A stretch of 56,057 nt of DNA from Pseudomonas linyingensis (lineage in GTDB: Bacteria > Pseudomonadota > Gammaproteobacteria > Pseudomonadales > Pseudomonadaceae), in the NCBI RefSeq assembly GCF_900109175.1, contig NZ_FNZE01000024.1:1-56057 (forward strand). The letters are read 5' to 3'. Below, piece by piece: positions 42,734-50,608 of the stretch. Under the pieces are notes generated by a model, which worked only from the letters and a program-made list of their open reading frames with translations, had not been told where the DNA came from and ran no database searches. The first letter of the stretch is position 1, and every line of letters begins with the position of its first letter. Both the position numbers and the translations under genes were made by a program.

Positions 42734-43195
42734 ATGCGCAAGATCATCTTTGCTGCGCTGTTCGTCCTCGCCCTGGGCGGCTGCGCGACCACCGGCCAAT
42801 ACGGCAACTTCGTCCCGCCGACCGCAACGGTCGATCAGCAGCAGCTCGCCCGCGAAGCGGTGCAGCAGCTCGCTGTGCTGTACCCGCCGGCCAAGACGCG
42901 CCTGGAGCTGCAACAGGCCACGCCTGATGCCTTCGGCCAGGCCCTGGTGCTGACGTTGCGCGAGCGCGGCTATGCCCTACTGGAGTTCAACCCGGCCAGC
43001 GCGAAGGCGCAGGCCACGGCGGCCAGTGAGCCGGCATCGCCGGCGGCCCTGCCGCTGCGGTACGTGCTCGACCAGGCCGGCGACTCGAACCTGTACCGCC
43101 TGACTCTGTTGGTCGGCCATCAATCCATCACCCGCCCGTACCTGGTGCAAGACGGCAGCTTTGCGCCGGCTGGGTATTGGGTGCGCAAGGAGTGA
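42734..43195 (+). CDS. trbH: TrbH, outer-membrane lipoprotein
   Basis: 153 residues. Lipobox LALGGC at residues 12-17. VirB7-like role proposed for TrbH in the outer-membrane core. Start at 42734 rather than the GTG at 42728. Confidence 0.9.
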   Translation: MRKIIFAALFVLALGGCATTGQYGNFVPPTATVDQQQLAREAVQQLAVLYPPAKTRLELQQATPDAFGQALVLTLRERGYALLEFNPASAKAQATAASEPASPAALPLRYVLDQAGDSNLYRLTLLVGHQSITRPYLVQDGSFAPAGYWVRKE

Positions 43196-43198
43196 CCT

Positions 43199-44578
43199 AT
43201 GAGTGACCAAGCCGATCAAATGGCACCGGACGCCTCGCCGGGCGCGGTATCGAAGAAGTCCGGCGTGCGGCGTGTCAACAACATGCCGATGTACATCCTT
43301 GCGGCCGCGCTGGGTGCCTTCCTGCTGGTGATGATGCTGGTCGCGGCGGATCGCGCTGCGAAGCAGAACGCACCGGCGCAAGGCGCGGCCGAGAAGGCGG
43401 GTAACACGTCGATGTTCGCCAAGGAGATCGTCGGCGACAGGGATGGCGGCACGGTAGAAGCGGCCTCGCCGCTCAAGCCGCCGGAGCTGGCGACCGGGCC
43501 AGAGGCTGCGCCGGTGCTTGTCGCGCGCCCCGACCTGGACGCGCCGCCGCCACCGCCCAGCGGCAACCTGGGCCAGCCGGTGCATGACGATGAAGCCGAC
43601 CGCATCCGCATGGCGAAGCTGCAAATGTTCCAGGAAGCGGTCAAGGCCAAGACGGGCGTTCGTGTCGATGCGCCGCGCAGCAGCGGGTCATCGGGCGCGC
43701 AGCCGGGCACGCCGCAGACGCGCGACGAAATGCTGTCCCGCCTGGCGGCTGTGCGGCAGCAAATCGGTGCGCAAGCATCGGGCGATCCGACCGCCGCCTA
43801 TCAGGCCCGGCTCGCGCAGCTTCGCGCCTCGGGCGTCGGCGGCCAGCAGGCCGGCGGCGGCGTGGGTGGTGGTGCGCCGCAGCTCTTGCAAACCGCCGGT
43901 GGCGGCCAGGGCAAGAACTACGCGCAGTTCGCGGGAAGCGGCCAGGGCGACCGTTGGCGGCTGGACTCCCAGCCCGAAGCGCCGCGCTCGCCCTTCGAGC
44001 TGCGCGCCGGCTTCGTGGTGCCGGCCACGCTCATTTCGGGCATCAACTCCGACTTGCCGGGCCAGATCATGGCCCAGGTCGCGCAGAACGTGTACGACAC
44101 GCCGACCGGCAAGCATCTGCTGATTCCGCAAGGCTCGCGCCTGGTCGGGTCGTATTCGAGCGATGTTGCCTACGGTCAGTCGCGCGTGCTTGTGGCTTGG
44201 CAGCGCATCGTGTTCCCCGATGGCAAGGCGATGGACATTGGCACGATGCCGGGCGCGGATAGCGCCGGGTACGCGGGCTTCAATGACCAGGTGAATAACC
44301 ACTACCTGCGCGTGTTCGGCTCGGCCTTCCTCATGTCGGGCGTCATCGCCGCCGTGAGCATGAGCCAGGACAACAGCGGTTCCACCGGCAATCAGCAGCG
44401 CGCCAGCGATGCTTTGAGCGAAGCACTTGGGCAAGTGCTGGGCAACACCATCGCCCAACTCGTTTCCAAGAATCTGAACATTGCCCCGACCTTGGAAATC
44501 CGCCCCGGCTATCGGTTCAACGTCATCGTGACCAAGGACATGACGTTCTCGAAGCCGTACCAATCGTTTGACTACTAA
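43199..44578 (+). CDS. trbI: TrbI, VirB10-like protein
   Basis: 459 residues. One N-terminal membrane helix (MYILAAALGAFLLVMMLVAA), a Pro-rich periplasmic linker (DLDAPPPPPSGNLG), Gly-rich patch, and the VirB10 beta-barrel domain (ELRAGFVVPATLISGINSDL, then LLIPQGSRLVGSYSSDV). Spans the envelope and transmits ATP-driven changes. Confidence 0.94.
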   Translation: MSDQADQMAPDASPGAVSKKSGVRRVNNMPMYILAAALGAFLLVMMLVAADRAAKQNAPAQGAAEKAGNTSMFAKEIVGDRDGGTVEAASPLKPPELATGPEAAPVLVARPDLDAPPPPPSGNLGQPVHDDEADRIRMAKLQMFQEAVKAKTGVRVDAPRSSGSSGAQPGTPQTRDEMLSRLAAVRQQIGAQASGDPTAAYQARLAQLRASGVGGQQAGGGVGGGAPQLLQTAGGGQGKNYAQFAGSGQGDRWRLDSQPEAPRSPFELRAGFVVPATLISGINSDLPGQIMAQVAQNVYDTPTGKHLLIPQGSRLVGSYSSDVAYGQSRVLVAWQRIVFPDGKAMDIGTMPGADSAGYAGFNDQVNNHYLRVFGSAFLMSGVIAAVSMSQDNSGSTGNQQRASDALSEALGQVLGNTIAQLVSKNLNIAPTLEIRPGYRFNVIVTKDMTFSKPYQSFDY

Positions 44579-44594
44579 CGCCAGGAGAAAGCAA

Positions 44595-45368
44595 ATGAAG
44601 CAGAAGTTTTTAGCCGCTAAAGTCGCTCTCGCCGTCACTCTGATGGCCGGGTCGATCACCACCATGTCGCCCGCGCAGGCCGGCATTCCCGTCATCGACG
44701 GCGGGAACCTGGTGCAGAACGTCATGACGGCCATCGAGTCGGTGGCGCAGACGCTCAAGCAAATTGAGCAGTACCAAACCCAGCTCCAGCAGTACGAAAA
44801 CATGATCCAGAACACGGTCGCGCCGGCGGCCTATATCTGGGATCAGGCGCAGTCCACGATCAACGGGCTGATGAATGCGGTCGATACGCTGAACTACTAC
44901 AAGACCCAGCTCGGCAGCATCGACTCGTACCTGGGCAAGTTCCAGGACGTGGCCTACTACCGCAGCTCGCCGTGCTTCAACGGCACCGGCGGCTGCACGC
45001 CCGCCGAACAGGCCGCAATGGCCGAGAACCGCCGCCTGGCGAGCGAGAGCCAGAAGAAGGCCAACGATGCCTTGTTCAAGGGCCTGGATCGCCAGCAGGA
45101 CGCCTTGAAGTCCGACGCGCGCCAGCTCGAACGGCTCCAGTCGGCCGCGCAGGGCGCGAACGGGCAAATGCAGGCCATCGGCTTCGCCAACCAGCTCGCG
45201 GCCCAGCAGGCAAACCAGCTTCTGCAAATCCGGGGCCTCATGGTCGCGCAGCAGAACGCCATCGCCACGCGGATGCAGGTCGAAGCCGACCGTGAAGCGC
45301 AGCAGCAAGCCGCCGGCGAGGCGCTGCGCAAGGGCGAGTACAGGGCCAGTCCGGCCCGTAATTGGTAA
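44595..45368 (+). CDS. trbJ: TrbJ, VirB5-like protein
   Basis: 257 residues from MKQKFLAAK. Signal peptide ends near SPAQA-GI. Long helical body (AQTLKQIEQYQTQLQQYENM). Minor pilus component or adhesin; RP4 TrbJ also contributes to entry exclusion with TrbK. A KorB operator overlaps codons 5-9. Confidence 0.92.
   Translation: MKQKFLAAKVALAVTLMAGSITTMSPAQAGIPVIDGGNLVQNVMTAIESVAQTLKQIEQYQTQLQQYENMIQNTVAPAAYIWDQAQSTINGLMNAVDTLNYYKTQLGSIDSYLGKFQDVAYYRSSPCFNGTGGCTPAEQAAMAENRRLASESQKKANDALFKGLDRQQDALKSDARQLERLQSAAQGANGQMQAIGFANQLAAQQANQLLQIRGLMVAQQNAIATRMQVEADREAQQQAAGEALRKGEYRASPARNW
44609..44621. promoter_or_regulatory. KorB operator at the start of trbJ
   Basis: Exact TTTAGCCGCTAAA read as codons of FLAAK. 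Confidence 0.85.
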
Positions 45369-45377
45369 GGGGGATAC

Positions 45378-45599
45378 ATGCGCCTATCCAAACCCTCGAT
45401 CCTGGCAGCGGCCGCCCTTGTGGCGGCCCTGCTGGCCGGCTGCGAGAAAAAGCCCGAGCCGGTGACGCTGCCCGAAGTGAATGCCGAGAACTGCAAACCC
45501 GAGAACATCGCCAAGCTCGATAAGAGCGTGCAAGAGGCGTTTTCATCGCAGTGCCTGCGGGCCGGCTCGTTCAAACCTAGCGAACCTAAGTCCTGGTGA
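45378..45599 (+). CDS. trbK: TrbK entry-exclusion lipoprotein
   Basis: 73 residues. Signal and lipobox LLAGC at residues 18-22, then a short periplasmic part with one Cys pair (ENCKPENIAKLDKSVQEAF, SSQC). Blocks mating between cells that both carry IncP plasmids. Acts in the recipient's inner membrane. Confidence 0.92.
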   Translation: MRLSKPSILAAAALVAALLAGCEKKPEPVTLPEVNAENCKPENIAKLDKSVQEAFSSQCLRAGSFKPSEPKSW

Positions 45600-45610
45600 G
45601 GTACTGACGA

Positions 45611-47329
45611 ATGAGAATGCCAGCCAGCTTGAAACTCGCCCTGCCGCTGCTCGTTTGGCTGGCGTTCTTTTCTACGGACGCTTCCGCCCAAATGAACAGC
45701 TCGGGCCTCTTCGATGACGTTCTGAACCGCTACAACGCCGCCGCCAGCGGCTGGGCCGGTGTCATCACCAACGCCGCATCCTGGTTGTTCTGGCTGCTGG
45801 TGACGATCTCGATGGTCTGGACGTTCGGCATGATGGCCTTGCGCAAGGCCGACATTGGGGAGTTCTTCGCGGAGCTTGTCCGCTTCACCATCTTCACCGG
45901 CTTCTTCTGGTGGTTGCTGACGAACGGCCCTAACTTCGCCTCGACCATCTATGCGTCGCTACGCCAAATTGCCGGCAACGCGACGGGCTTGGGTCAAGCC
46001 TTGTCGCCTTCCGGCATTGTCGATATTGGCTTTGCCATCTTCTACAAGGTGATGGATCAGTCCTCGGTGTGGTCGCCGGTGGACAGCATGGCCGGCATCC
46101 TCATGGCCGTTGCCATCTTGATCGTGCTCGCGCTCATCGGCGTGAACATGCTTCTTCTCCTGGCGTCTGGTTGGGTGCTCGCCTATGGCGGCGTGTTCTT
46201 CCTCGGCTTCGGTGGGTCGCGGTGGACTTCCGACATGGCGATCAACTACTACAAGACCGTGCTGGGTGTGGCCGCGCAGCTCATGGCAATGGTGCTGCTG
46301 GTCGGCATCGGCAAGACCTTTCTGGATGACTACTACGCGCGCATGAGCGAGGGGATCAACCTCAAGGAAATGGGCGTGATGCTCATCGTCTGCGTGATCC
46401 TGCTGGCACTCGTCAACAAGATTCCGGCGCTCATCGCCGGCGTCATCACCGGCGCGAGCGTGGGCGGTGCCGGCATCGGCAACTTCGGCGCAGGCGCGGC
46501 CCTCGGTGCCGCTGGCATGGCGGCCGCAGCAGCGGCAACCGGCGGCGCTGCTCTGGCGGCCGGCGCGGCCTCGGCCGCCGGCGGTGCTTCTGCGGTCATG
46601 GCCGCGTTCTCGAAGGCCAATGAAAACGTCTCGTCCGGGTCGGATGTCATGTCCATGCTGGGCGGTGGTGGTGGCGGCGACTCTGGCGGTGGTGGTGGCG
46701 GTGAAGCCGGCACCAGCACGCCCCTGGGCCAAGCCGCCGGCTTCGGTGGCGGCGGTGGCGACTCTGGCGGCGGCGGCAGCAGCGGCGGCGAGTCGAAGGG
46801 CGGCGACAAAGGCGGCGACAAGGCCGGCGGCGATAAGGCCGGCTCCAGCTCGAAGGGTGGCGAAGGCGGCGGCCAGAAGGCCAGCGGCGGCGGTGACGCC
46901 GGCGGCGCGAAGGCCGGCCAGGGTGGCGGCCAGGGCCAGGGAGCGGGGCAGGGCGGCCAGCAGGACGCACCTGGTAGTACCGGCCCCGGCATGCTGGCCT
47001 CGGCCGCTTCCGCGCTTGGCAAGGCCGGCCGCGTCACGGCCGACGCCGGCGCGAACTTGGCGAAGGGTGTAGGTGCGGTGGCGGCCGCGAAGGCCGCCAG
47101 CATGCGCGACTCGGCGATGGAACGCATCGCCGACACCACCGGCGGAAAGATCGCGGCCGCGATCAAGGCGCAGGGCGGCAGCTCGGCCGACACGAGCATC
47201 GACGTGCCCGATCAACAACCCTCGCCGACCTTCGGCGACAACAGCCTGGCCGGAGCTGACAGCTCTGCCGATCCCGAGTCCGAAGTAGCCGCGTTCCGTG
47301 ACGGCGGCCGCAACGACAAATCTGCGTAA
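45611..47329 (+). CDS. trbL: TrbL, VirB6-like polytopic membrane protein
   Basis: 572 residues. Signal-like start, then at least five membrane helices up to about residue 320 (WLFWLLVTISMVWTFGMMAL, ILMAVAILIVLALIGVNMLL, VMLIVCVILLALVNKIPALI). The long C-terminal tail (about 340-480) is almost pure Gly/Ser/Ala/Lys (GGGGGGDSGGGG and similar), low complexity and probably disordered. Channel component of the inner membrane. Confidence 0.94.
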   Translation: MRMPASLKLALPLLVWLAFFSTDASAQMNSSGLFDDVLNRYNAAASGWAGVITNAASWLFWLLVTISMVWTFGMMALRKADIGEFFAELVRFTIFTGFFWWLLTNGPNFASTIYASLRQIAGNATGLGQALSPSGIVDIGFAIFYKVMDQSSVWSPVDSMAGILMAVAILIVLALIGVNMLLLLASGWVLAYGGVFFLGFGGSRWTSDMAINYYKTVLGVAAQLMAMVLLVGIGKTFLDDYYARMSEGINLKEMGVMLIVCVILLALVNKIPALIAGVITGASVGGAGIGNFGAGAALGAAGMAAAAAATGGAALAAGAASAAGGASAVMAAFSKANENVSSGSDVMSMLGGGGGGDSGGGGGGEAGTSTPLGQAAGFGGGGGDSGGGGSSGGESKGGDKGGDKAGGDKAGSSSKGGEGGGQKASGGGDAGGAKAGQGGGQGQGAGQGGQQDAPGSTGPGMLASAASALGKAGRVTADAGANLAKGVGAVAAAKAASMRDSAMERIADTTGGKIAAAIKAQGGSSADTSIDVPDQQPSPTFGDNSLAGADSSADPESEVAAFRDGGRNDKSA

Positions 47330-47347
47330 CCCAAAGGAGTGTTCATC

Positions 47348-47926
47348 ATGAAGAAGAAGTTGCTTTCCATCGTGGCCGCTGTGGCGGCCCTCTGCTCGGT
47401 CGGCACGGCCAGCGCGCAAGACGTGCTGACCGGCGACACCCGCCTGGCTTGCGAGGCGATCCTGTGCCTCGCAAGCGGCACCCGCCCGAGCGAATGCGCG
47501 CCGTCGCTTCGCAAGTATTTCAGCATCACGGCGCGGAAAATGTCCGACACGATCAAGAAGCGCAAGAACTTCCTCGATCTGTGCCCGGTGTCGAACCAGA
47601 CGCCGGAAATGTCCGCGCTGGTGTCGGCCATGTCGCGCGGCGCTGGCCGTTGCGATGCGCAGGCCCTGAATCAAACGCTGGTGTTCTGGCAGGGCTACGA
47701 GGACGGGACGACGTACATCAGCAACCAGATGCCCGACTACTGCGCGGCCTACACCAACCACGCTTACACCGATTTCAGCAGCACCAAGCCGCGCTATGTC
47801 GGCACGCCAGAAAGGGGCGGGTATTGGGTCGAAGCGGCCGACTATGACCGGGCGCTGGCCGAGTACAACGAACGCATCCGGCGCGAGGACGAAGAGCGCC
47901 GCCGCGCTTCCTGGGGGGGTTACTGA
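47348..47926 (+). CDS. trbM: TrbM
   Basis: 192 residues. Signal peptide (LLSIVAAVAALCSVGTASAQ) and a TrbM-family periplasmic domain with several Cys (LACEAILCLASGTRPSECAP, DLCPVS, GRCDAQ, DYCAAY). Start at 47348, eight bases after AAAGGAG; the GTG at 47339 would overlap that site. Not essential for RP4 transfer. Confidence 0.92.
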   Translation: MKKKLLSIVAAVAALCSVGTASAQDVLTGDTRLACEAILCLASGTRPSECAPSLRKYFSITARKMSDTIKKRKNFLDLCPVSNQTPEMSALVSAMSRGAGRCDAQALNQTLVFWQGYEDGTTYISNQMPDYCAAYTNHAYTDFSSTKPRYVGTPERGGYWVEAADYDRALAEYNERIRREDEERRRASWGGY

Positions 47927-47927
47927 C

Positions 47928-48563
47928 ATGCCCTTTGCTGCCGACCTTCCGCCGCAGCTCCAGGAGCGCGTCGTGTGCGCCGTTTCGGCGGCCGTGAAGT
48001 ACGAAGTGCCGGCCAACATCGTGTTGGCCGTCGCGGAGAAGGAAGGCGGCAAGCCGGGCCAGTGGGTGCGCAACTCGAACGGCACTCATGACGTGGGGCC
48101 GATGCAGTTCAACACGGCTTACCTGCGCGACCTGGCCCGCTACGGCATCACGGCGGACGATGTAGCGGCCGCTGGCTGCTACTCGTTCGACCTCGCCGCC
48201 TGGCGCTTGCGGATGCACATTCGCAACGACAAGGGCGATCTCTGGACGAAGGCCGCGAATTACCACTCACGCACGCCGCAGTACAACGCGGTGTATCGCG
48301 CCGACCTGATGCGCAAGGCCGCCAAGTGGGCGGATTGGCTCGAAGCTCGGTTCGTCACGCTGGACGTGACGAAGGCGGGGGCCACGCCCTCGATGCCGAC
48401 CGGGCCAGCGCCGGCGGTGCAAGCCGCCCAGCAGGCCACGGCAGCGGCCCCAGCGGCCGCGCCGGCGGCCAGGCCGGCAGCAGCTCCATCCATCAACGTC
48501 GCGGGCGGCTACGTGCCGCGCTCGATCTCCTTCAACAACAGAAGCGAAGGCTCGCCGGAGTAG
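47928..48563 (+). CDS. trbN: TrbN, lytic transglycosylase-like protein
   Basis: 211 residues from MPFAADLPPQ. SLT fold: VLAVAEKEGGKPGQWVRN with the catalytic Glu, then GTHDVGPMQFNTAYLRDL, then AANYHSRTPQYNAVYR. Opens peptidoglycan locally for channel assembly. The tail is Ala/Pro-rich (AAAPAAAPAARPAAAPS). The upstream in-frame extension to 47796 is a shadow of trbM. Confidence 0.92.
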   Translation: MPFAADLPPQLQERVVCAVSAAVKYEVPANIVLAVAEKEGGKPGQWVRNSNGTHDVGPMQFNTAYLRDLARYGITADDVAAAGCYSFDLAAWRLRMHIRNDKGDLWTKAANYHSRTPQYNAVYRADLMRKAAKWADWLEARFVTLDVTKAGATPSMPTGPAPAVQAAQQATAAAPAAAPAARPAAAPSINVAGGYVPRSISFNNRSEGSPE

Positions 48564-48577
48564 GGCGGGCCTTCCGA

Positions 48578-48590
48578 TTTAGCGGCTAAA
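48578..48590. promoter_or_regulatory. KorB operator before trbO
   Basis: Exact TTTAGCGGCTAAA, ending two bases before the trbO ATG, so bound KorB would also cover the trbO start region. Confidence 0.88.
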
Positions 48591-48592
48591 AC

Positions 48593-48862
48593 ATGGACAA
48601 ATTCCACGCCTTCATGATGCGCTACACGCTCGGTTTCGGCCGGGTGCTGACCGCCTATTGCAACTGGGCCGAATCGCAGGCCAAGGGGCAATTCGATCTG
48701 CTCTTGCTGGGCCTCGGCCCGATCTTCGCGCTGGGTCTGCTGCTGTGGGCGCTGCCGGCATGGATCGGCAAGCCCATTGCCTTCGTGCTGTCGCTTCCTG
48801 CGCTGTACATCATCTTCCTGGTGCTGCGCGCCTATGCCTCACGCGGGGGCAAGCGCGGATGA
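48593..48862 (+). CDS. trbO: TrbO
   Basis: 89 residues with two hydrophobic helices (FDLLLLGLGPIFALGLLLWA and IAFVLSLPALYIIFLVLRAY). Small inner-membrane protein of unknown role at the end of the trb operon. Overlaps trbP by four bases. Confidence 0.85.
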   Translation: MDKFHAFMMRYTLGFGRVLTAYCNWAESQAKGQFDLLLLGLGPIFALGLLLWALPAWIGKPIAFVLSLPALYIIFLVLRAYASRGGKRG

Positions 48863-49557
48863 AGCCCTTGCACGTGCCGGATGGGACGGTCGAAGCGTTG
48901 AAGTGGCTCGCGCTGGCCCTGATGACCGGCGATCACGTCAACAAGTACCTGTTCAATGGCACGCTGCCGTTTCTCTTCGAGGCCGGCCGCCTGGCGCTGC
49001 CGATCTTCGTTTTCGTGCTGGCCTACAACCTGGCTCGACCTGGTGCATTCGAGCGCGGCGCGTACACGCGCACGATGAAGCGCCTCGCGGTGTTCGGCGC
49101 TGTGGCCTCGGTGCCCTTCGTCGCCCTGGGTGGCCTGTCCGCCGGGTGGTGGCCCCTCAATGTCTTGTTCACGCTCCTGGTCGTGACGGCGTGCGCCTAC
49201 CTGGTGGAAAAGGGCGGCCCGCTGCACCTGGTCGGCGCCGGCCTGGTGTTCCTGGTCGGTGGCGGCCTGGTCGAATACTGGTGGCCGGCCGTGGCCTTCG
49301 GCCTGGCGGTGTGGTCGTACCGCAAGCGGCCCACCTGGGCCGCCGCGGCCGTCGCGCTGCTCGCCTGCGCGGCGCTGTGGTTCATCAATCGCAACCTGTG
49401 GGCGCTGGCCTCGCTGCCGCTGCTCCTGGTCGCTTCCCGCGTCGATCTGCCCATGCCGCGCCTGCGCTGGGCGTTCTACGCCTATTACCCGCTGCACCTG
49501 GCCGCTCTGTGGTTGATCCGCATCCCCATGAGCAAGGCCGGCTACCTGTTCTTCTGA
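48859..49557 (+). CDS. trbP: TrbP, TraX-type pilin-modifying membrane protein
   Basis: 232 residues, six to eight membrane helices. TraX family (F-plasmid TraX acetylates pilin): EALKWLALALMTGDHVNKYL is the family signature at the N-terminus, followed by GRLALPIFVFVLAYNLARPG. In RP4 TrbP is not essential. Start at 48859, overlapping the trbO stop. Confidence 0.92.
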   Translation: MKPLHVPDGTVEALKWLALALMTGDHVNKYLFNGTLPFLFEAGRLALPIFVFVLAYNLARPGAFERGAYTRTMKRLAVFGAVASVPFVALGGLSAGWWPLNVLFTLLVVTACAYLVEKGGPLHLVGAGLVFLVGGGLVEYWWPAVAFGLAVWSYRKRPTWAAAAVALLACAALWFINRNLWALASLPLLLVASRVDLPMPRLRWAFYAYYPLHLAALWLIRIPMSKAGYLFF

Positions 49558-49572
49558 TTTGGAGTCCGCACC

Positions 49573-50016
49573 ATGCGCAAAGCCCTTTTTCTGACCCTCT
49601 CCTTGGCGTCCCTTGCCTTCGCGCCTGGCGCGATGGCCGCCGGCGCTGCCGGCATGGCGGCCGTGAGCTATGGCGAGCCGGTCTTGACCGCTGTTTCGGT
49701 GTCCTTCTCCGACAGCAGCACCACGTTCCGGCCGGACGCTTCCACGGCCGAGCTGCTGGCCGAGGCGAAGGGGGCCACGATCATCTACGTCAGCGGTCGC
49801 ACCAGCACGCTACGCCCCAGCGCGGCCGATGAGGCCCTGGCCTTGCGCCGGGCCTTGTCGGCCCGCCAGTACCTGATTGCGCGCGGCGTGTCGCCGCTCA
49901 AGATCATGGTGAACTTCGCTTCGGCATCCGACTTCGTGGCCGACAACTCGACGCCAGAAGGGCGGCACCAGAACCAGCGCGTGGACATTGAAGTCATCTA
50001 CGTGCCTACGTACTAA
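49573..50016 (+). CDS. upf30.5: Upf30.5, OmpA-like exported protein
   Basis: 147 residues. Signal peptide (LFLTLSLASLAFAPGAMAAG), then an OmpA C-terminal-like domain: TTFRPDASTAELLAEAKGAT, then EALALRRALSARQYLIARGV, and NQRVDIEVIYVP. Would bind peptidoglycan in the periplasm. Standard gene after trbP in IncP-1 plasmids; needed for nothing known. A copy of the CCTTGGCGTC word lies in its signal-peptide codons. Confidence 0.85.
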   Translation: MRKALFLTLSLASLAFAPGAMAAGAAGMAAVSYGEPVLTAVSVSFSDSSTTFRPDASTAELLAEAKGATIIYVSGRTSTLRPSAADEALALRRALSARQYLIARGVSPLKIMVNFASASDFVADNSTPEGRHQNQRVDIEVIYVPTY

Positions 50017-50017
50017 A

Positions 50018-50042
50018 AGCCGCTCGCTTCGGTCTAGCGGCT
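50018..50042. terminator. Hairpin after upf30.5
   Basis: AGCCGCT/AGCGGCT with an 11-base loop two bases after the stop; no T-run. A likely weak terminator of the trb operon. Confidence 0.6.
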
Positions 50043-50118
50043 GCGTCACCTGCCTAGTGGTGAGCAGTCGGGGGCATCCCGACACCCAATTTCCTAACCA
50101 ACCCTCAAGGTCGTGTCT

Positions 50119-50535
50119 ATGCAATCAACCAAGAAGTGTCTAGCCCTCGTTATTCCATTGCTCGCCCTCGCGGGCTGCGCTGCGTTGGATCAAGTCGCCA
50201 AGGATGTGCAGAAGGCCACCGCCCCGGTGATGCTCACGGAATCCCTGCCGCAAATCTGCCAGGCCGCGAAAGACAACCAGGTGCGAGCAAACGGCCTCTA
50301 TGCCAACAAGGGCCTTGCGGTCAGCGGTGAAGTGCGCTCCGTCACCGAAGGCTTCCAGCCTCGCTATCGGGTGTTCCTGCGCTCCGGCCAGGTTTCGGTG
50401 CATGCCGGTACAGACAACAAGCTCAACGTCACCCAGCTTTCAACCGGGAAAACCGCTCGGGTGTCGGGTGTCGTGTCGGACGTGAGCTACGACTACAACG
50501 GGTGTTCGATCTCGCTGAAAGACGCGACGTTTTAA
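50119..50535 (+). CDS. Small lipoprotein with OB-fold-like domain
   Basis: 138 residues. Lipobox LALAGC near residue 19, then a domain resembling tRNA_anti-like OB folds (VRANGLYANKGLAVSGEVRS, then FLRSGQVSVHAGTDNKLNVT, and VSGVVSDVSYDYNGCSISL). AAGG eight bases before the ATG at 50119 favours that start over the GTG at 50113. I do not recognise it as a named IncP gene. It is the last backbone-side gene before the repeat unit and the Tn3-type element. Confidence 0.75.
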   Translation: MQSTKKCLALVIPLLALAGCAALDQVAKDVQKATAPVMLTESLPQICQAAKDNQVRANGLYANKGLAVSGEVRSVTEGFQPRYRVFLRSGQVSVHAGTDNKLNVTQLSTGKTARVSGVVSDVSYDYNGCSISLKDATF

Positions 50536-50565
50536 CTGCGCTGCTGGCGTCCCCTAGCGGGCCTC

Positions 50566-50591
50566 CATCGCCGTTCCTGGCGATGCTGCAG
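50566..50591 (+). repeat. Stem-loop/palindrome repeat unit E
   Basis: Single CATCGCC-GTTCCT-GGCGATG-CTGCAG unit, 17 bases before the Tn3-type element. The context GGCCTCCATCGCC and loop NTTCCT are shared with the first unit of array D in klcB. The rest of this array is probably lost to the insertion. Confidence 0.8.
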
Positions 50592-50608
50592 GCCCGTTTT
50601 CCTTGACA

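Noticed and set aside
45959..48085. 708-codon minus-strand frame opposite trbL, trbM and trbN
   Set aside because: Antisense of the Gly-rich trbL tail and following genes; composition is an artefact of codon third positions.
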